Origin: Marinobacter piscis
Lineage (GTDB): Bacteria; Pseudomonadota; Gammaproteobacteria; Pseudomonadales; Oleiphilaceae
Reading direction: 5' to 3'
NCBI RefSeq assembly: GCF_007671655.1
Contig: NZ_VCGX01000002.1
Coordinates: 62,001 to 126,000 of the forward strand
DNA: 64,000 nucleotides
The notes under the pieces: model-generated
What the model was told of the DNA's origin: nothing
Seen by the model: only the letters and a program-made list of their open reading frames with translations
The model's database searches: none
Part shown: one piece after another, positions 36,691-45,651 of the stretch
How positions within the stretch are numbered: position 1 is the stretch's first letter
Layout of the letters: each line of letters begins with the position of its first letter
Program-made: the position numbers and the translations under genes

Positions 36691-38457
36691 TCAGTAACCC
36701 ATGGCGGAAGACGTGCTGCGCCTTGGGTCTGCGCCACCGTATAAAGTGCCGTCCTCTCCCACCATGATACTCTGAATGGCTCCCATAGCCGAATGAGTCA
36801 CCACCTTATGGCCACGGCTTTCCAGCAGGCGCACTGTATCTCTGCTGATGCCCTGTTCGGTCCGGATTTCATCCGGAAGCCACTGGTGGTGGATGCGGGG
36901 TGCGTTGACCGCTGTCTGGATGTTCATGTCATGATCAATCACATTCATCAGTACCTGCAAGGTTGTGGTGATAATGCGCGAACCGCCCGGGCTGCCGGTT
37001 ACCAGAAAGTTGCGGTCGTCTTTACGCACAATCGTGGGCGACATGGAACTGAGCATGCGTTTGCCCGGTTCCACCTTGTTTGCTTCGCCTCCAGTCAGGC
37101 CATAGGCATTGGGTACGCCGGGCTTGGCGCTGAAGTCATCCATTTCGTTATTGAGCAGGAAGCCCGCACCCTGCACAGTAATTCCCGAGCCGTAACTGAA
37201 GTTAATGGTATAAGTGTTTGATACGGCATTGCCCCACTTATCAACCACTGAAAAGTGTGTGGTTTCCGGGCTTTCGTAACCCGGGGGCTGACCAGGGCTG
37301 ATTTCATCTGCCGGGCGGGCTTCGTCCGCTTTGATGCTTTTTCGCAACTCTTCAGCATAGGGTTTGCTGGTCAGGCCCTGCAGCGGCACGTTTACATAAT
37401 CTGTATCACCCAGGTACTGCGAACGATCAGCGTAGGCCAGCTTCATGGCTTCGGCCATGTAGTGAATGGTGTCAGCCGAGTTATGGCCCAGTTCAGCGAT
37501 TGGAAAGCCTTCAAGAATGTTCAGTATCTGGACGATGTGCGTGCCGCCGGAGGAGGGCGGTGACATGGAGTAAATGTCGTAGCCCCGGTAGTTCCCGTGC
37601 ACAGGCGTGCGTACGACCGGTTGATACTCCGCAAGGTCCTGGTGTGTGATCAGACCGCCGTGCCTCTGCATCTCTTCAACAATCAGCTGTGCAGTTTCAC
37701 CTTCATAAAAACCTTTAACGCCTTTATCTGCTATGCGCTGCAGCGTATCTGCCAGCTCCGGCTGCCGGAAACGCTCACCGGCCTCCCAGGCAGAACCGTC
37801 GTCCCTGTAGAAGGTCTTCAGGGTGGCGGGCCAGCGCTGAAGCCTTTCCCGTGCCTGCTCAAGGCCTTCAGTGAAACGCTGCGGGACAATAAAGCCGTCC
37901 CGGGCCAGTTTAATGGCAGGTTCCAGTGCCTGTTCCAGGGAGAGAGTGCCGTGCCGGTCCAGGGCCAGAGCAAACCCGGCGACTGTGCCGGGAACGCCGG
38001 CCGCCAGATGAGTAAACCGGCTGCGGTTGCGCACCACATTCCCGGCTTCATCCTGATACATGGTTTCAGTGGCCCCTGAAGGGGCTTTTTCCCGGTAGTC
38101 GATGGCTTCAGGGGCGGAGCCGTCGCCCTTTGAGATAAGCATAAAACCGCCGCCACCGATGTTGCCGGATCTTGGCTGAGTGACAGCCAGGGCAAACCCG
38201 GCAGTAACAGCGGCATCTGTGGCATTGCCGCCTTCCTCTAGTACCTTCAGTGCAACTTCCGTCGCCAGGGTGTGACTGGTTGCGACCATGCCTTGTTGCG
38301 CACTGACCGGGTGAAACCGTTCACCCTCAAGAATTGCCTGACCAAAAGCCGGTGTTACAGGAACTGAAAGGCACAGGGCCAGCACCAGGACGTGCAGAGC
38401 GCCTGAGCGTCCTGGGAGTCGGGTTTCAGGTGTTTGCGGGTGCGGGGCTCTGTCCAT
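36691..38457 (-). CDS. ggt: Gamma-glutamyltranspeptidase
   Basis: 588 residues. A periplasmic N-terminal nucleophile hydrolase that cleaves gamma-glutamyl bonds such as in glutathione. The signal region LHVLVLALCLSVPVTPAFGQ (about 21-40) is preceded by a longer than usual polar N-terminus. Autocleavage should occur between E398 and T399 in PETTHFSVVD, giving the large and small subunits; the usual residue before the nucleophile in E. coli is Gln, here Glu. The substrate-binding segment LSSMSPTIV and GSPGGSRI are present. It heads a leftward group with the YkoF-like and FtsH-like genes and is divergent from purU. Confidence 0.95.
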   Translation of the reverse strand: MDRAPHPQTPETRLPGRSGALHVLVLALCLSVPVTPAFGQAILEGERFHPVSAQQGMVATSHTLATEVALKVLEEGGNATDAAVTAGFALAVTQPRSGNIGGGGFMLISKGDGSAPEAIDYREKAPSGATETMYQDEAGNVVRNRSRFTHLAAGVPGTVAGFALALDRHGTLSLEQALEPAIKLARDGFIVPQRFTEGLEQARERLQRWPATLKTFYRDDGSAWEAGERFRQPELADTLQRIADKGVKGFYEGETAQLIVEEMQRHGGLITHQDLAEYQPVVRTPVHGNYRGYDIYSMSPPSSGGTHIVQILNILEGFPIAELGHNSADTIHYMAEAMKLAYADRSQYLGDTDYVNVPLQGLTSKPYAEELRKSIKADEARPADEISPGQPPGYESPETTHFSVVDKWGNAVSNTYTINFSYGSGITVQGAGFLLNNEMDDFSAKPGVPNAYGLTGGEANKVEPGKRMLSSMSPTIVRKDDRNFLVTGSPGGSRIITTTLQVLMNVIDHDMNIQTAVNAPRIHHQWLPDEIRTEQGISRDTVRLLESRGHKVVTHSAMGAIQSIMVGEDGTLYGGADPRRSTSSAMGY

Positions 38458-38612
38458 GTCTCCATTCCTCGTTTCTGATGTTCAGATAAGCTATGATAGC
38501 GTGTTATTCAATCTGGTGCGTGCCATCACATCTGGTTCTTTTCCGGTTGCTGTCTCCGGCAATGGTTCCCGGCGCACCTGCTTTCCCGTTTGTCAGTTAA
38601 GGAAAGGCTTTC

Positions 38613-39467
38613 ATGGAGCACACCTATCGTCTTGTGATTTCCTGCCCCGACCGGGTTGGAATTGTCGCCAAGGTGAGTAATTTTTTGTCGACTTACAATG
38701 GCTGGATTACCGAAGCAAGCCACCATTCGGATACCCAGAATAACTGGTTTTTCATGCGTCATGAGATCAAGGCGGAATCAATTCCGTTTGGTCTTGAGCA
38801 GTTTCGCACTGCGTTTGCGCCGATTGCCCGGGAATTTGATATGCAATGGCGCATTGCGGATTCTGCCCAGCCCAAAAAAGTGATTCTTATGTGCAGCAAG
38901 GAATCCCACTGTGTGGCTGACCTTCTGCATCGCTGGCATAGCAATGAGATGAATGCCGAGATTGTGGCTGTTATCTCCAATCATGATGACTTGCGCCGTA
39001 TGGTGGAGTGGCATGACATCCCGTATCACCATGTACCGGCCAGCAAAGAAAACCGGGAAGAGGCGTTTGCTCATATCGATGAGCTTTTTGAACGTTATGA
39101 AGCCGATGTTGTTGTGCTTGCCCGCTACATGCAAATCCTTCCGGCAGACCTTTGTGCAAAATATTCGGGCAAGGTCATTAATATTCATCACAGCTTCCTG
39201 CCGTCTTTTGCCGGGGCGCGCCCCTATCACCAGGCTTACAGCCGCGGGGTAAAGCTCATAGGTGCCACCTGCCATTATGTAACCCAGGATCTTGATGAGG
39301 GACCGATCATCGAGCAGGACGTTATCCGCATCAACCACAGCGATACCATCGCCGACATGGTGCGCCTTGGTAAAGATGTTGAAAAAAACGTGCTTGCCCG
39401 GGGACTGCGTTCCCATATTGAGGATCGCGTGATCATCTGCGAAAACAAGACAGTGGTGTTTGATTAA
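38613..39467 (+). CDS. purU: Formyltetrahydrofolate deformylase
   Basis: 284 residues (E. coli PurU 280). It hydrolyses 10-formyltetrahydrofolate to formate and tetrahydrofolate, balancing one-carbon pools. N-terminal ACT domain (about 1-85: YRLVISCPDRVGIVAKVS) and a C-terminal formyltransferase-like domain with INIHHSFLPSFAGARPYHQAYSRG and the Asp-containing VTQDLDEGPIIEQD, which carry the catalytic Asn/His/Asp set. AAGGAAAGG precedes the ATG at 38613. Stands alone, 127 bases before gyrA. Confidence 0.95.
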   Translation: MEHTYRLVISCPDRVGIVAKVSNFLSTYNGWITEASHHSDTQNNWFFMRHEIKAESIPFGLEQFRTAFAPIAREFDMQWRIADSAQPKKVILMCSKESHCVADLLHRWHSNEMNAEIVAVISNHDDLRRMVEWHDIPYHHVPASKENREEAFAHIDELFERYEADVVVLARYMQILPADLCAKYSGKVINIHHSFLPSFAGARPYHQAYSRGVKLIGATCHYVTQDLDEGPIIEQDVIRINHSDTIADMVRLGKDVEKNVLARGLRSHIEDRVIICENKTVVFD

Positions 39468-39538
39468 GGCTGCTTCACAGGGAGCCCCTGAAAAGGCGCG
39501 ACTGTGGTAGAATCAGCGGTTTGGTAAAGAATATCTAT

Positions 39539-39557
39539 GGGGCCGGGAAGCGGCCCC
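39539..39557 (+). promoter_or_regulatory. Hairpin in the gyrA leader
   Basis: Perfect 7-bp GC stem GGGGCCG/CGGCCCC with loop GGAAG, 37 bases before the gyrA ATG. TAGAAT at 39508-39513 could be the -10 element. No T tract follows, so this is a leader structure rather than a terminator. Its function is unknown. Confidence 0.4.
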
Positions 39558-39594
39558 CAAACGACTTCCAGCTAACGCAAAGGAACCTTTCTCG

Positions 39595-42234
39595 ATGGGT
39601 GAATTAGCCAAAGAGATCCTGCCGGTCAATATTGAAGATGAACTGAGGCAGTCTTACCTGGATTACGCCATGAGCGTGATTATCGGGCGGGCGCTTCCGG
39701 ATGTGCGGGATGGCCTGAAGCCTGTTCACCGTCGTGTTCTGTTCGCCATGTCCGAACTGAATAACGACTGGAACAAGGCCTACAAGAAATCGGCTCGTGT
39801 AGTGGGTGATGTTATTGGTAAATACCATCCCCATGGTGACTCCGCAGTTTACGACACCATTGTTCGTATGGCACAGCCGTTTTCCCTGCGTTATCCCCTG
39901 GTAGATGGTCAGGGTAACTTTGGCTCTATTGACGGCGATAATGCGGCCGCCATGCGTTACACCGAAATCCGCATGCGCAAGATTGCCCACTCGCTGCAGG
40001 CCGACCTTGAAAAAGAAACCGTCGACTTTGTTGATAACTACGACGGCACAGAGCGTATTCCCGAGGTTATGCCTACCCGGGTTCCCAACCTGCTGGTGAA
40101 CGGCTCCTCCGGTATCGCCGTGGGTATGGCAACCAATATTCCGCCCCACAACCTGACCGAAGTGGTCAACGGTTGCCTGGCGCTGATTGATAACCCGGAT
40201 CTTACCTGTGATGAGCTGATGGAGTTTATCCCGGGGCCGGACTTTCCCACTGAAGGTATTATCAACGGCCGTGCCGGTATTGTTGAGGCTTACCGTACCG
40301 GCCGCGGCCGTATCTATATCCGCGCCCGTCATGAGATAGAAACCGACAAGAAAACCAACCGTGATGCCGTCATTATTACCGAACTGCCTTACCAGCTGAA
40401 TAAGGCCCGGTTGATTGAAAAAATTGCCGAGCTGGTTAAAGAGAAGCGCATCGAAGGCATTACCGAACTGCGGGACGAGTCCAACAAGGAAGGGATCCGC
40501 ATTGTTATTGAGCTGCGTCGTGGCGAAAATCCGGACGTGGTGGTGAACAACCTGTTCAAGCACACGCAGCTTCAGACGGTGTTCGGCATCAACATGGTTG
40601 CGTTGATCAATGGCGAGCCGAAAATCCTGAACCTCAAAGACATGCTCGATGCCTTTGTGCGCCATCGCCGGGAAGTTGTAACCCGTCGTACCATCTTTGA
40701 GCTGCGTAAAGCGCGCGAGAGGGGCCATATTCTCGAAGGCCTGACCGTTGCACTGGCCAATATCGACGAGATGATCGAGCTGATCAAAGCCTCACCGACC
40801 TCTGTCGAAGCCAAAGAAAAGCTGATGGCACAAGGCTGGGCCCCTGGCGATGTTCTGGCCATGCTTGAGCGGGCAGGCGAGGATGCCTGCCGTCCGGACG
40901 ACCTGCCGGAAATTTACGGACTGCGTGACGGGCTGTATTTCATGTCGCCGGAGCAGACCCAGGCGATTCTGGATATGCGCCTGCATCGCCTGACCGGACT
41001 GGAAACCGAAAAGCTCCAGAATGAATACAAGGAAATTCTGGACAAAATCGCCAGCCTGCTGGAAATTCTGGGCGATCCCGAGCGCCTGATGCAGGTTATT
41101 CGCGAAGAGCTGGAGGCTGTGGTTGCAGAGTTTGGTGACGAGCGCCTCACGGAAATCACCAGTTCTCAGCGTGACCTGACCGTTGCCGACCTGATTGATG
41201 AAGAAGACCTGGTGGTTACCATTTCCCACAGCGGGTATGCCAAAACCCAGGCAGTAGAGGACTACCAGGCACAGCGCCGGGGCGGACGTGGCAGAGCTGC
41301 GACGTCTATGAAAGATGAGGATTTTGTTGAGAAGCTGCTGGTGGCAAACTCCCACGACACCATCCTGTGCTTCTCCAACCACGGCAAGGTTTACTGGCTG
41401 CGCGTGTTCGAGATTCCCCGTGCCAGCCGTGCCTCCAGGGGCCGACCGATGGTAAACATACTGCCGTTAGATGAAGGTGAGCGGATCACCACCTTCCTGC
41501 CGGTCCGGGATTATCCGGAAGATCAGTTTGTGTTGATGGCTACTTCTGGTGGCGTTGTCAAGAAAACACCGTTGCCTAACTTTTCCCGTCCTCGCAGCAG
41601 CGGCCTGATTGCCCTGTCACTGGACGAGGGCGATACTCTGATTGGTGCAGCGATCACGGAAGGCGACGCTGAAATCATGCTGTTCTCTTCAGCAGGTAAG
41701 GCTGTCCGCTTCAATGAAGAGGCTGTCAGGCCGCTAAGCAGAACCGCCCGCGGGGTACGTGGTATCAGGATGCCTGAGGGGCATCAGGTGGTTTCCCTGA
41801 TCATTCCCCAGGAAGGTGGCATCATACTGACCGCCAGTGAGAACGGTTACGGCAAGCGTACCGAGCTTGAAGAGTTCCCCACCTATGGTCGTGGCACTCA
41901 GGGCGTTATTGCCATGCAGTGCTCCGAGCGTAACGGCGACCTGGTAACAGCGCTACAGCTGTTCGACGGTGATGAAATGATGCTGATTTCCGATAAGGGT
42001 ACGCTGGTGCGCACGCGCACAGATGAAGTCTCGGTTCTTAGCCGGAATACCCAGGGTGTGCGCTTGATCCGCCTGAGCCAGGAAGATGAACGTCTGGTAG
42101 GCGTAGAACGGATAGCCGAAGCTGACGAAGACGAAGATGACGTTGATGTTGACGACGTTGAGGCTGGCAGCGAAAGCGCGTCCGAAGGAGAAGACACAGA
42201 TAACAGCCCGGAATCGGGAGCTGACGAGGACTGA
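39595..42234 (+). CDS. gyrA: DNA gyrase subunit A
   Basis: 879 residues. The cleavage-and-rejoining subunit of gyrase. Catalytic Y122 in AAMRYTEIR. The quinolone-resistance region is wild-type-like: S83 and D87 in [14 protein letters not shown]. The C-terminal DNA-wrapping beta-pinwheel contains the GyrA box QRRGGRG. The protein ends in a strongly acidic tail of about 35 residues (rich in Asp, Glu and Ser). AAAGGAA precedes the ATG. It is the first gene of the block running through serC, pheA, hisC, tyrA/aroA, cmk and rpsA, as in Pseudomonas. Confidence 0.98.
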   Translation: MGELAKEILPVNIEDELRQSYLDYAMSVIIGRALPDVRDGLKPVHRRVLFAMSELNNDWNKAYKKSARVVGDVIGKYHPHGDSAVYDTIVRMAQPFSLRYPLVDGQGNFGSIDGDNAAAMRYTEIRMRKIAHSLQADLEKETVDFVDNYDGTERIPEVMPTRVPNLLVNGSSGIAVGMATNIPPHNLTEVVNGCLALIDNPDLTCDELMEFIPGPDFPTEGIINGRAGIVEAYRTGRGRIYIRARHEIETDKKTNRDAVIITELPYQLNKARLIEKIAELVKEKRIEGITELRDESNKEGIRIVIELRRGENPDVVVNNLFKHTQLQTVFGINMVALINGEPKILNLKDMLDAFVRHRREVVTRRTIFELRKARERGHILEGLTVALANIDEMIELIKASPTSVEAKEKLMAQGWAPGDVLAMLERAGEDACRPDDLPEIYGLRDGLYFMSPEQTQAILDMRLHRLTGLETEKLQNEYKEILDKIASLLEILGDPERLMQVIREELEAVVAEFGDERLTEITSSQRDLTVADLIDEEDLVVTISHSGYAKTQAVEDYQAQRRGGRGRAATSMKDEDFVEKLLVANSHDTILCFSNHGKVYWLRVFEIPRASRASRGRPMVNILPLDEGERITTFLPVRDYPEDQFVLMATSGGVVKKTPLPNFSRPRSSGLIALSLDEGDTLIGAAITEGDAEIMLFSSAGKAVRFNEEAVRPLSRTARGVRGIRMPEGHQVVSLIIPQEGGIILTASENGYGKRTELEEFPTYGRGTQGVIAMQCSERNGDLVTALQLFDGDEMMLISDKGTLVRTRTDEVSVLSRNTQGVRLIRLSQEDERLVGVERIAEADEDEDDVDVDDVEAGSESASEGEDTDNSPESGADED

Positions 42235-42288
42235 GTCAGCATCCCCGGGCACCGACACAATCCGCAAGATGTGAGAGACCACAGGATC

Positions 42289-43371
42289 ATGAGCAGGGCG
42301 TATAACTTTTGTGCAGGTCCGGCAACCTTGCCGGAAAGTGTGCTGAAACAGGCACGGGATGAAATGCTGGACTGGCGCGGCACCGGCATGTCCGTAATGG
42401 AGATGAGCCACCGCAGCGATGCATTTGTTGAAATAGCCGAAACTGCGGAGCGCGATTTTCGTGAATTAGCCGGAATATCAGACGATTATGCCGTACTCTT
42501 CATGCAAGGTGGTGCTTCCAGTCAGTTTTCAACCATTCCACTGAACCTGCTGGGGAGTAAAACATCTGCGGATTACGTCAATACAGGCATATGGTCGAAA
42601 AAGGCGATTGCAGAAGCGGAGCGCTATGCCAGCGTGAACATCGTTGCCAGTTCGGAAAGCAGCGGTTTCACCAGCATTCCGGACCCGTCTTCCTGGCAGG
42701 TAAGCGCTGATGCGGCCTACCTGCATTACACCCCGAACGAGACCATTGGTGGTGTGGAGTTCGACTTTATCCCCGACAGCGGCAGCGCGCCTTTGGTGGC
42801 GGACATGTCCTCAACCATTCTGTCGCGCCCGGTTGATGTGTCGAAATTCGGGCTCATCTATGCGGGTGCCCAGAAAAACATCGGCCCTTCCGGCCTGGTT
42901 GTCGTGGTCATTCGGAAAGACCTTCTGGGGAAGGCTCGCCAGGAAACGCCAACCATGATGAACTATCAGGTCATCGCGGATCATGGCTCTATGTATAACA
43001 CTCCGGCCACTTACTCCTGGTACCTTGCCGGTCTGGTGTTCAAATGGCTGAAGGCCCAGGGTGGGGTGAAAGCCATGGGCGAGATTAACCGCCGAAAGGC
43101 AGAAAAACTGTATGGGTTCATTGATAATCATGAGTTTTATGCCAACCCGATCGATCCACGTTTCCGCTCATGGATGAACGTACCCTTCACCTTGCAGGAC
43201 GATGCCCTGAACAGTGCGTTCCTGGAAGGTGCGAACGCCCGGGGATTACTGAATCTGGCCGGGCACCGTTCTGTAGGGGGCATGCGCGCGAGTATTTACA
43301 ACGCCATGCCCGAAGCGGGTGTGGATGCCCTGATCCAGTACATGGCCGAATTTGCGCAGGAGCGAGGCTGA
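42289..43371 (+). CDS. serC: Phosphoserine aminotransferase
   Basis: 360 residues from the ATG at 42289; an in-frame ATG six codons earlier is less likely, as the family starts (S)RAYNFCAGPATLP. The PLP lysine is K196 in YAGAQKNIGPSG. It makes phosphoserine from 3-phosphohydroxypyruvate and also acts in pyridoxal phosphate synthesis. Its ribosome binding site is weak (AGGA very near the ATG). The stop is two bases before the pheA ATG, so the genes are coupled. Confidence 0.97.
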   Translation: MSRAYNFCAGPATLPESVLKQARDEMLDWRGTGMSVMEMSHRSDAFVEIAETAERDFRELAGISDDYAVLFMQGGASSQFSTIPLNLLGSKTSADYVNTGIWSKKAIAEAERYASVNIVASSESSGFTSIPDPSSWQVSADAAYLHYTPNETIGGVEFDFIPDSGSAPLVADMSSTILSRPVDVSKFGLIYAGAQKNIGPSGLVVVVIRKDLLGKARQETPTMMNYQVIADHGSMYNTPATYSWYLAGLVFKWLKAQGGVKAMGEINRRKAEKLYGFIDNHEFYANPIDPRFRSWMNVPFTLQDDALNSAFLEGANARGLLNLAGHRSVGGMRASIYNAMPEAGVDALIQYMAEFAQERG

Positions 43372-43373
43372 TA

Positions 43374-44471
43374 ATGAGTGATGAGCAGACCCGCCTTGGA
43401 GAGCTGCGGGAAGAGATAGACAGCCTTGATCAGCGAATCATGGAGCTGATCAGCGCCCGTGCCAGATGTGCACAGGAAGTGGCTCACGTGAAAACGGATG
43501 CACATCCTGAAGAGGACGTCTTCTTTTACCGCCCGGAGCGGGAGGCTCAGGTACTGCGGCGTATCAAGGAGGTTAACCCGGGGCCTTTGCCTGATGAGGA
43601 AATGGCCCGGCTGTTTCGTGAAATTATGTCAGCCTGCCTGGCGCTGGAAAAGCCCATGCATATTGCCTTTCTCGGACCTGTCGGTACCTTTACACAGGCC
43701 GCAGCCCTCAAACATTTCGGGCACTCGGTTGTCAGCGTCCCGCTGCCGGCTATTGATGCTGTATTTCGTGAAGTGGAGTCAGGCGCTGCGAACTATGGCG
43801 TGGTGCCGGTGGAGAACTCCACAGAAGGTATAATCAACCATACGCTGGATATGTTCATTACTTCACCACTGAAAATCTGTGGTGAAGTACAGCTGAGAAT
43901 TCACCACCACCTTCTGGTTTCACCGGAGTTTCAGGGTCAGGAAATAACCCGTATTTATTCGCATCAGCAATCGTTTGCCCAGTGCCGGCAATGGCTGGAT
44001 GCCCATCACTATGGCGTCGAGAGGGTAACCGTATCCAGCAACGCCGAGGCCGCCCGGCGCGCATCCGTGGAGCCAGGCACTGCGGCGGTCGCCGGTGACA
44101 TGGCCGCCGGACTTTACGGTCTGGACACCCTGGCGGGCAACATTGAGGACTGGCCGGATAATACCACCCGTTTTCTGATTATCGGCCGTGAAGATATCCC
44201 CGCAAGTGGTCAGGATAAAACATCGATTCTGGTTTCCATGAAAAATGAGCCAGGGGCGCTGTATCAGTTGCTGGAGCCGTTTCACCGTCAAGGCGTCGAC
44301 CTTACGAGAGTCGAGACCCGGCCGTCGCCCAGTGGTACCTGGGCCTATGTGTTCTATATTGATTTTGAAGGGCATATGGACGATGAGATAGCGGGTAAAG
44401 TGCTTGCCGAGGTGGAGCATGATGCTGTTGAGCTCAAGCGGCTGGGTTCTTACCCCATTGGCGTACTTTAA
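43374..44471 (+). CDS. pheA: Bifunctional chorismate mutase / prephenate dehydratase (P-protein)
   Basis: 365 residues from the ATG at 43374. Chorismate mutase of the AroQ type (about 1-90: LGELREEIDSLDQRIMELISARARCAQEV). Prephenate dehydratase (about 94-275: FLGPVGTFTQAAALKHFG, VVPVENSTEGIINHTLDMF, and the active-site NTTRFLIIGRE). ACT domain (about 285-360: SILVSMKNEPGALYQLLEPFHRQG and ESRP-like VETRPSP) for phenylalanine feedback. It channels chorismate to phenylpyruvate. Serves phenylalanine while the next genes serve tyrosine and the shikimate pathway. Confidence 0.97.
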   Translation: MSDEQTRLGELREEIDSLDQRIMELISARARCAQEVAHVKTDAHPEEDVFFYRPEREAQVLRRIKEVNPGPLPDEEMARLFREIMSACLALEKPMHIAFLGPVGTFTQAAALKHFGHSVVSVPLPAIDAVFREVESGAANYGVVPVENSTEGIINHTLDMFITSPLKICGEVQLRIHHHLLVSPEFQGQEITRIYSHQQSFAQCRQWLDAHHYGVERVTVSSNAEAARRASVEPGTAAVAGDMAAGLYGLDTLAGNIEDWPDNTTRFLIIGREDIPASGQDKTSILVSMKNEPGALYQLLEPFHRQGVDLTRVETRPSPSGTWAYVFYIDFEGHMDDEIAGKVLAEVEHDAVELKRLGSYPIGVL

Positions 44472-44526
44472 AAGCCCGGACAGTAACCGGGGCGCACTCA
44501 CAATCAGTCAGTTTTAAGGAAGGTAT

Positions 44527-45651
44527 ATGGCCATTGATTATCAAAGCCTTGCGGTAGAAGGTGTTCAGGCATTGTCACCTTACCAGCCGGGAAAACCGAT
44601 CAGCGAACTGGCCCGTGAGCTTGGCCTGAATCCGGATGAGATTATCAAGCTGGCCAGTAATGAAAACCCGCTGGGCCCCAGCTCAAAAGCCATGGCCGCT
44701 GCAAAGGCGGCGTTATCAGACGCGTGCCTGTACCCGGACGGCAATGGTTATGATCTCAAGCAGAAGTTGTCCGCGCGCTTTAACGTTACAGCCGATCAGC
44801 TTACCCTGGGCAACGGATCAAACGATGTGCTGGAAGTGATTGCACGCTGCTTCGCCGGGCCAGGTTCTGAAGTTGTGTTTTCCCAGTATGCATTTGCCGT
44901 TTACCCGTTGGCGACCCAGGCCGTGGGCGCCACGCCGGTTGCCGTGCCTGCAAAAGACTGGGGACACGATCTGGATGCCATGGCAGCGGCTGTCACAGAG
45001 CATACCCGGCTTGTCTTTGTCGCCAACCCGAATAACCCGACAGGCACTGTGCATGATGCAGATGCCCTTGAAACCTTTCTGGGCAAGATCCCTGAGAATG
45101 TACTGGTGGTTCTGGATGAAGCTTACTGTGAGTACATGACAGGCGAGAAAGACCCGGACGGCGTGGCTTTATTAAGCCGTTTTCCTAACCTGATTGTCTG
45201 TCGCACCTTTTCCAAGGCCTGGGGGCTTGCAGGTCTGCGAGTCGGCTACAGCATCAGTTCACCGGCCATTGCTGATATCCTCAACCGTGTACGACAGCCT
45301 TTTAATGTGAGCCTGGTTGCACTTGCGGCTGCTACAGCCGTGCTGGACGATGACGAATACCTTCAGCGCTCTCGTGAAATCAATACGGCTGGCCTGAAAC
45401 AGCTTGAGGGAGCGTTTGAGCAAATGGGGCTTCGCTATATCCCCTCAGCCGGTAACTTTGTAGCTGTCGAGGTAGGGCCTCAGGCCCTGGGTGTTTATCA
45501 GGCCCTGCTGGCACGGGGTGTGATTGTGCGCCCCGTTGAAGGTTATGGCATGCCCAACCATCTCAGGGTTTCAGTCGGCCTGCCTGAGCAGAATGAGCTG
45601 TTTATTGATGCGCTTGCAAAGGCACTTGCAGCAGCAGGGCATGGGGGCTGA
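44527..45651 (+). CDS. hisC: Histidinol-phosphate / aromatic aminotransferase
   Basis: 374 residues, AAGGAAGG before the ATG. Class II-type PLP aminotransferase with SNENPLGPS, NPNNPTGT and the PLP lysine in CRTFSKAWGLAGLRVGY. In this genomic position (between pheA and tyrA/aroA) the gene is usually called hisC2 and is thought to transaminate phenylpyruvate and hydroxyphenylpyruvate besides, or instead of, imidazole acetol phosphate; a separate hisC normally lies in the his operon. Its stop lies within the start region of the next gene. Confidence 0.93.
   Translation: MAIDYQSLAVEGVQALSPYQPGKPISELARELGLNPDEIIKLASNENPLGPSSKAMAAAKAALSDACLYPDGNGYDLKQKLSARFNVTADQLTLGNGSNDVLEVIARCFAGPGSEVVFSQYAFAVYPLATQAVGATPVAVPAKDWGHDLDAMAAAVTEHTRLVFVANPNNPTGTVHDADALETFLGKIPENVLVVLDEAYCEYMTGEKDPDGVALLSRFPNLIVCRTFSKAWGLAGLRVGYSISSPAIADILNRVRQPFNVSLVALAAATAVLDDDEYLQRSREINTAGLKQLEGAFEQMGLRYIPSAGNFVAVEVGPQALGVYQALLARGVIVRPVEGYGMPNHLRVSVGLPEQNELFIDALAKALAAAGHGG

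Noticed and set aside
39604..40728. Long minus-strand open frame opposite gyrA
   Set aside because: Shadow of gyrA, with no ribosome binding site and no family resemblance. The same applies to frames opposite pepA, alaS and rpsA.
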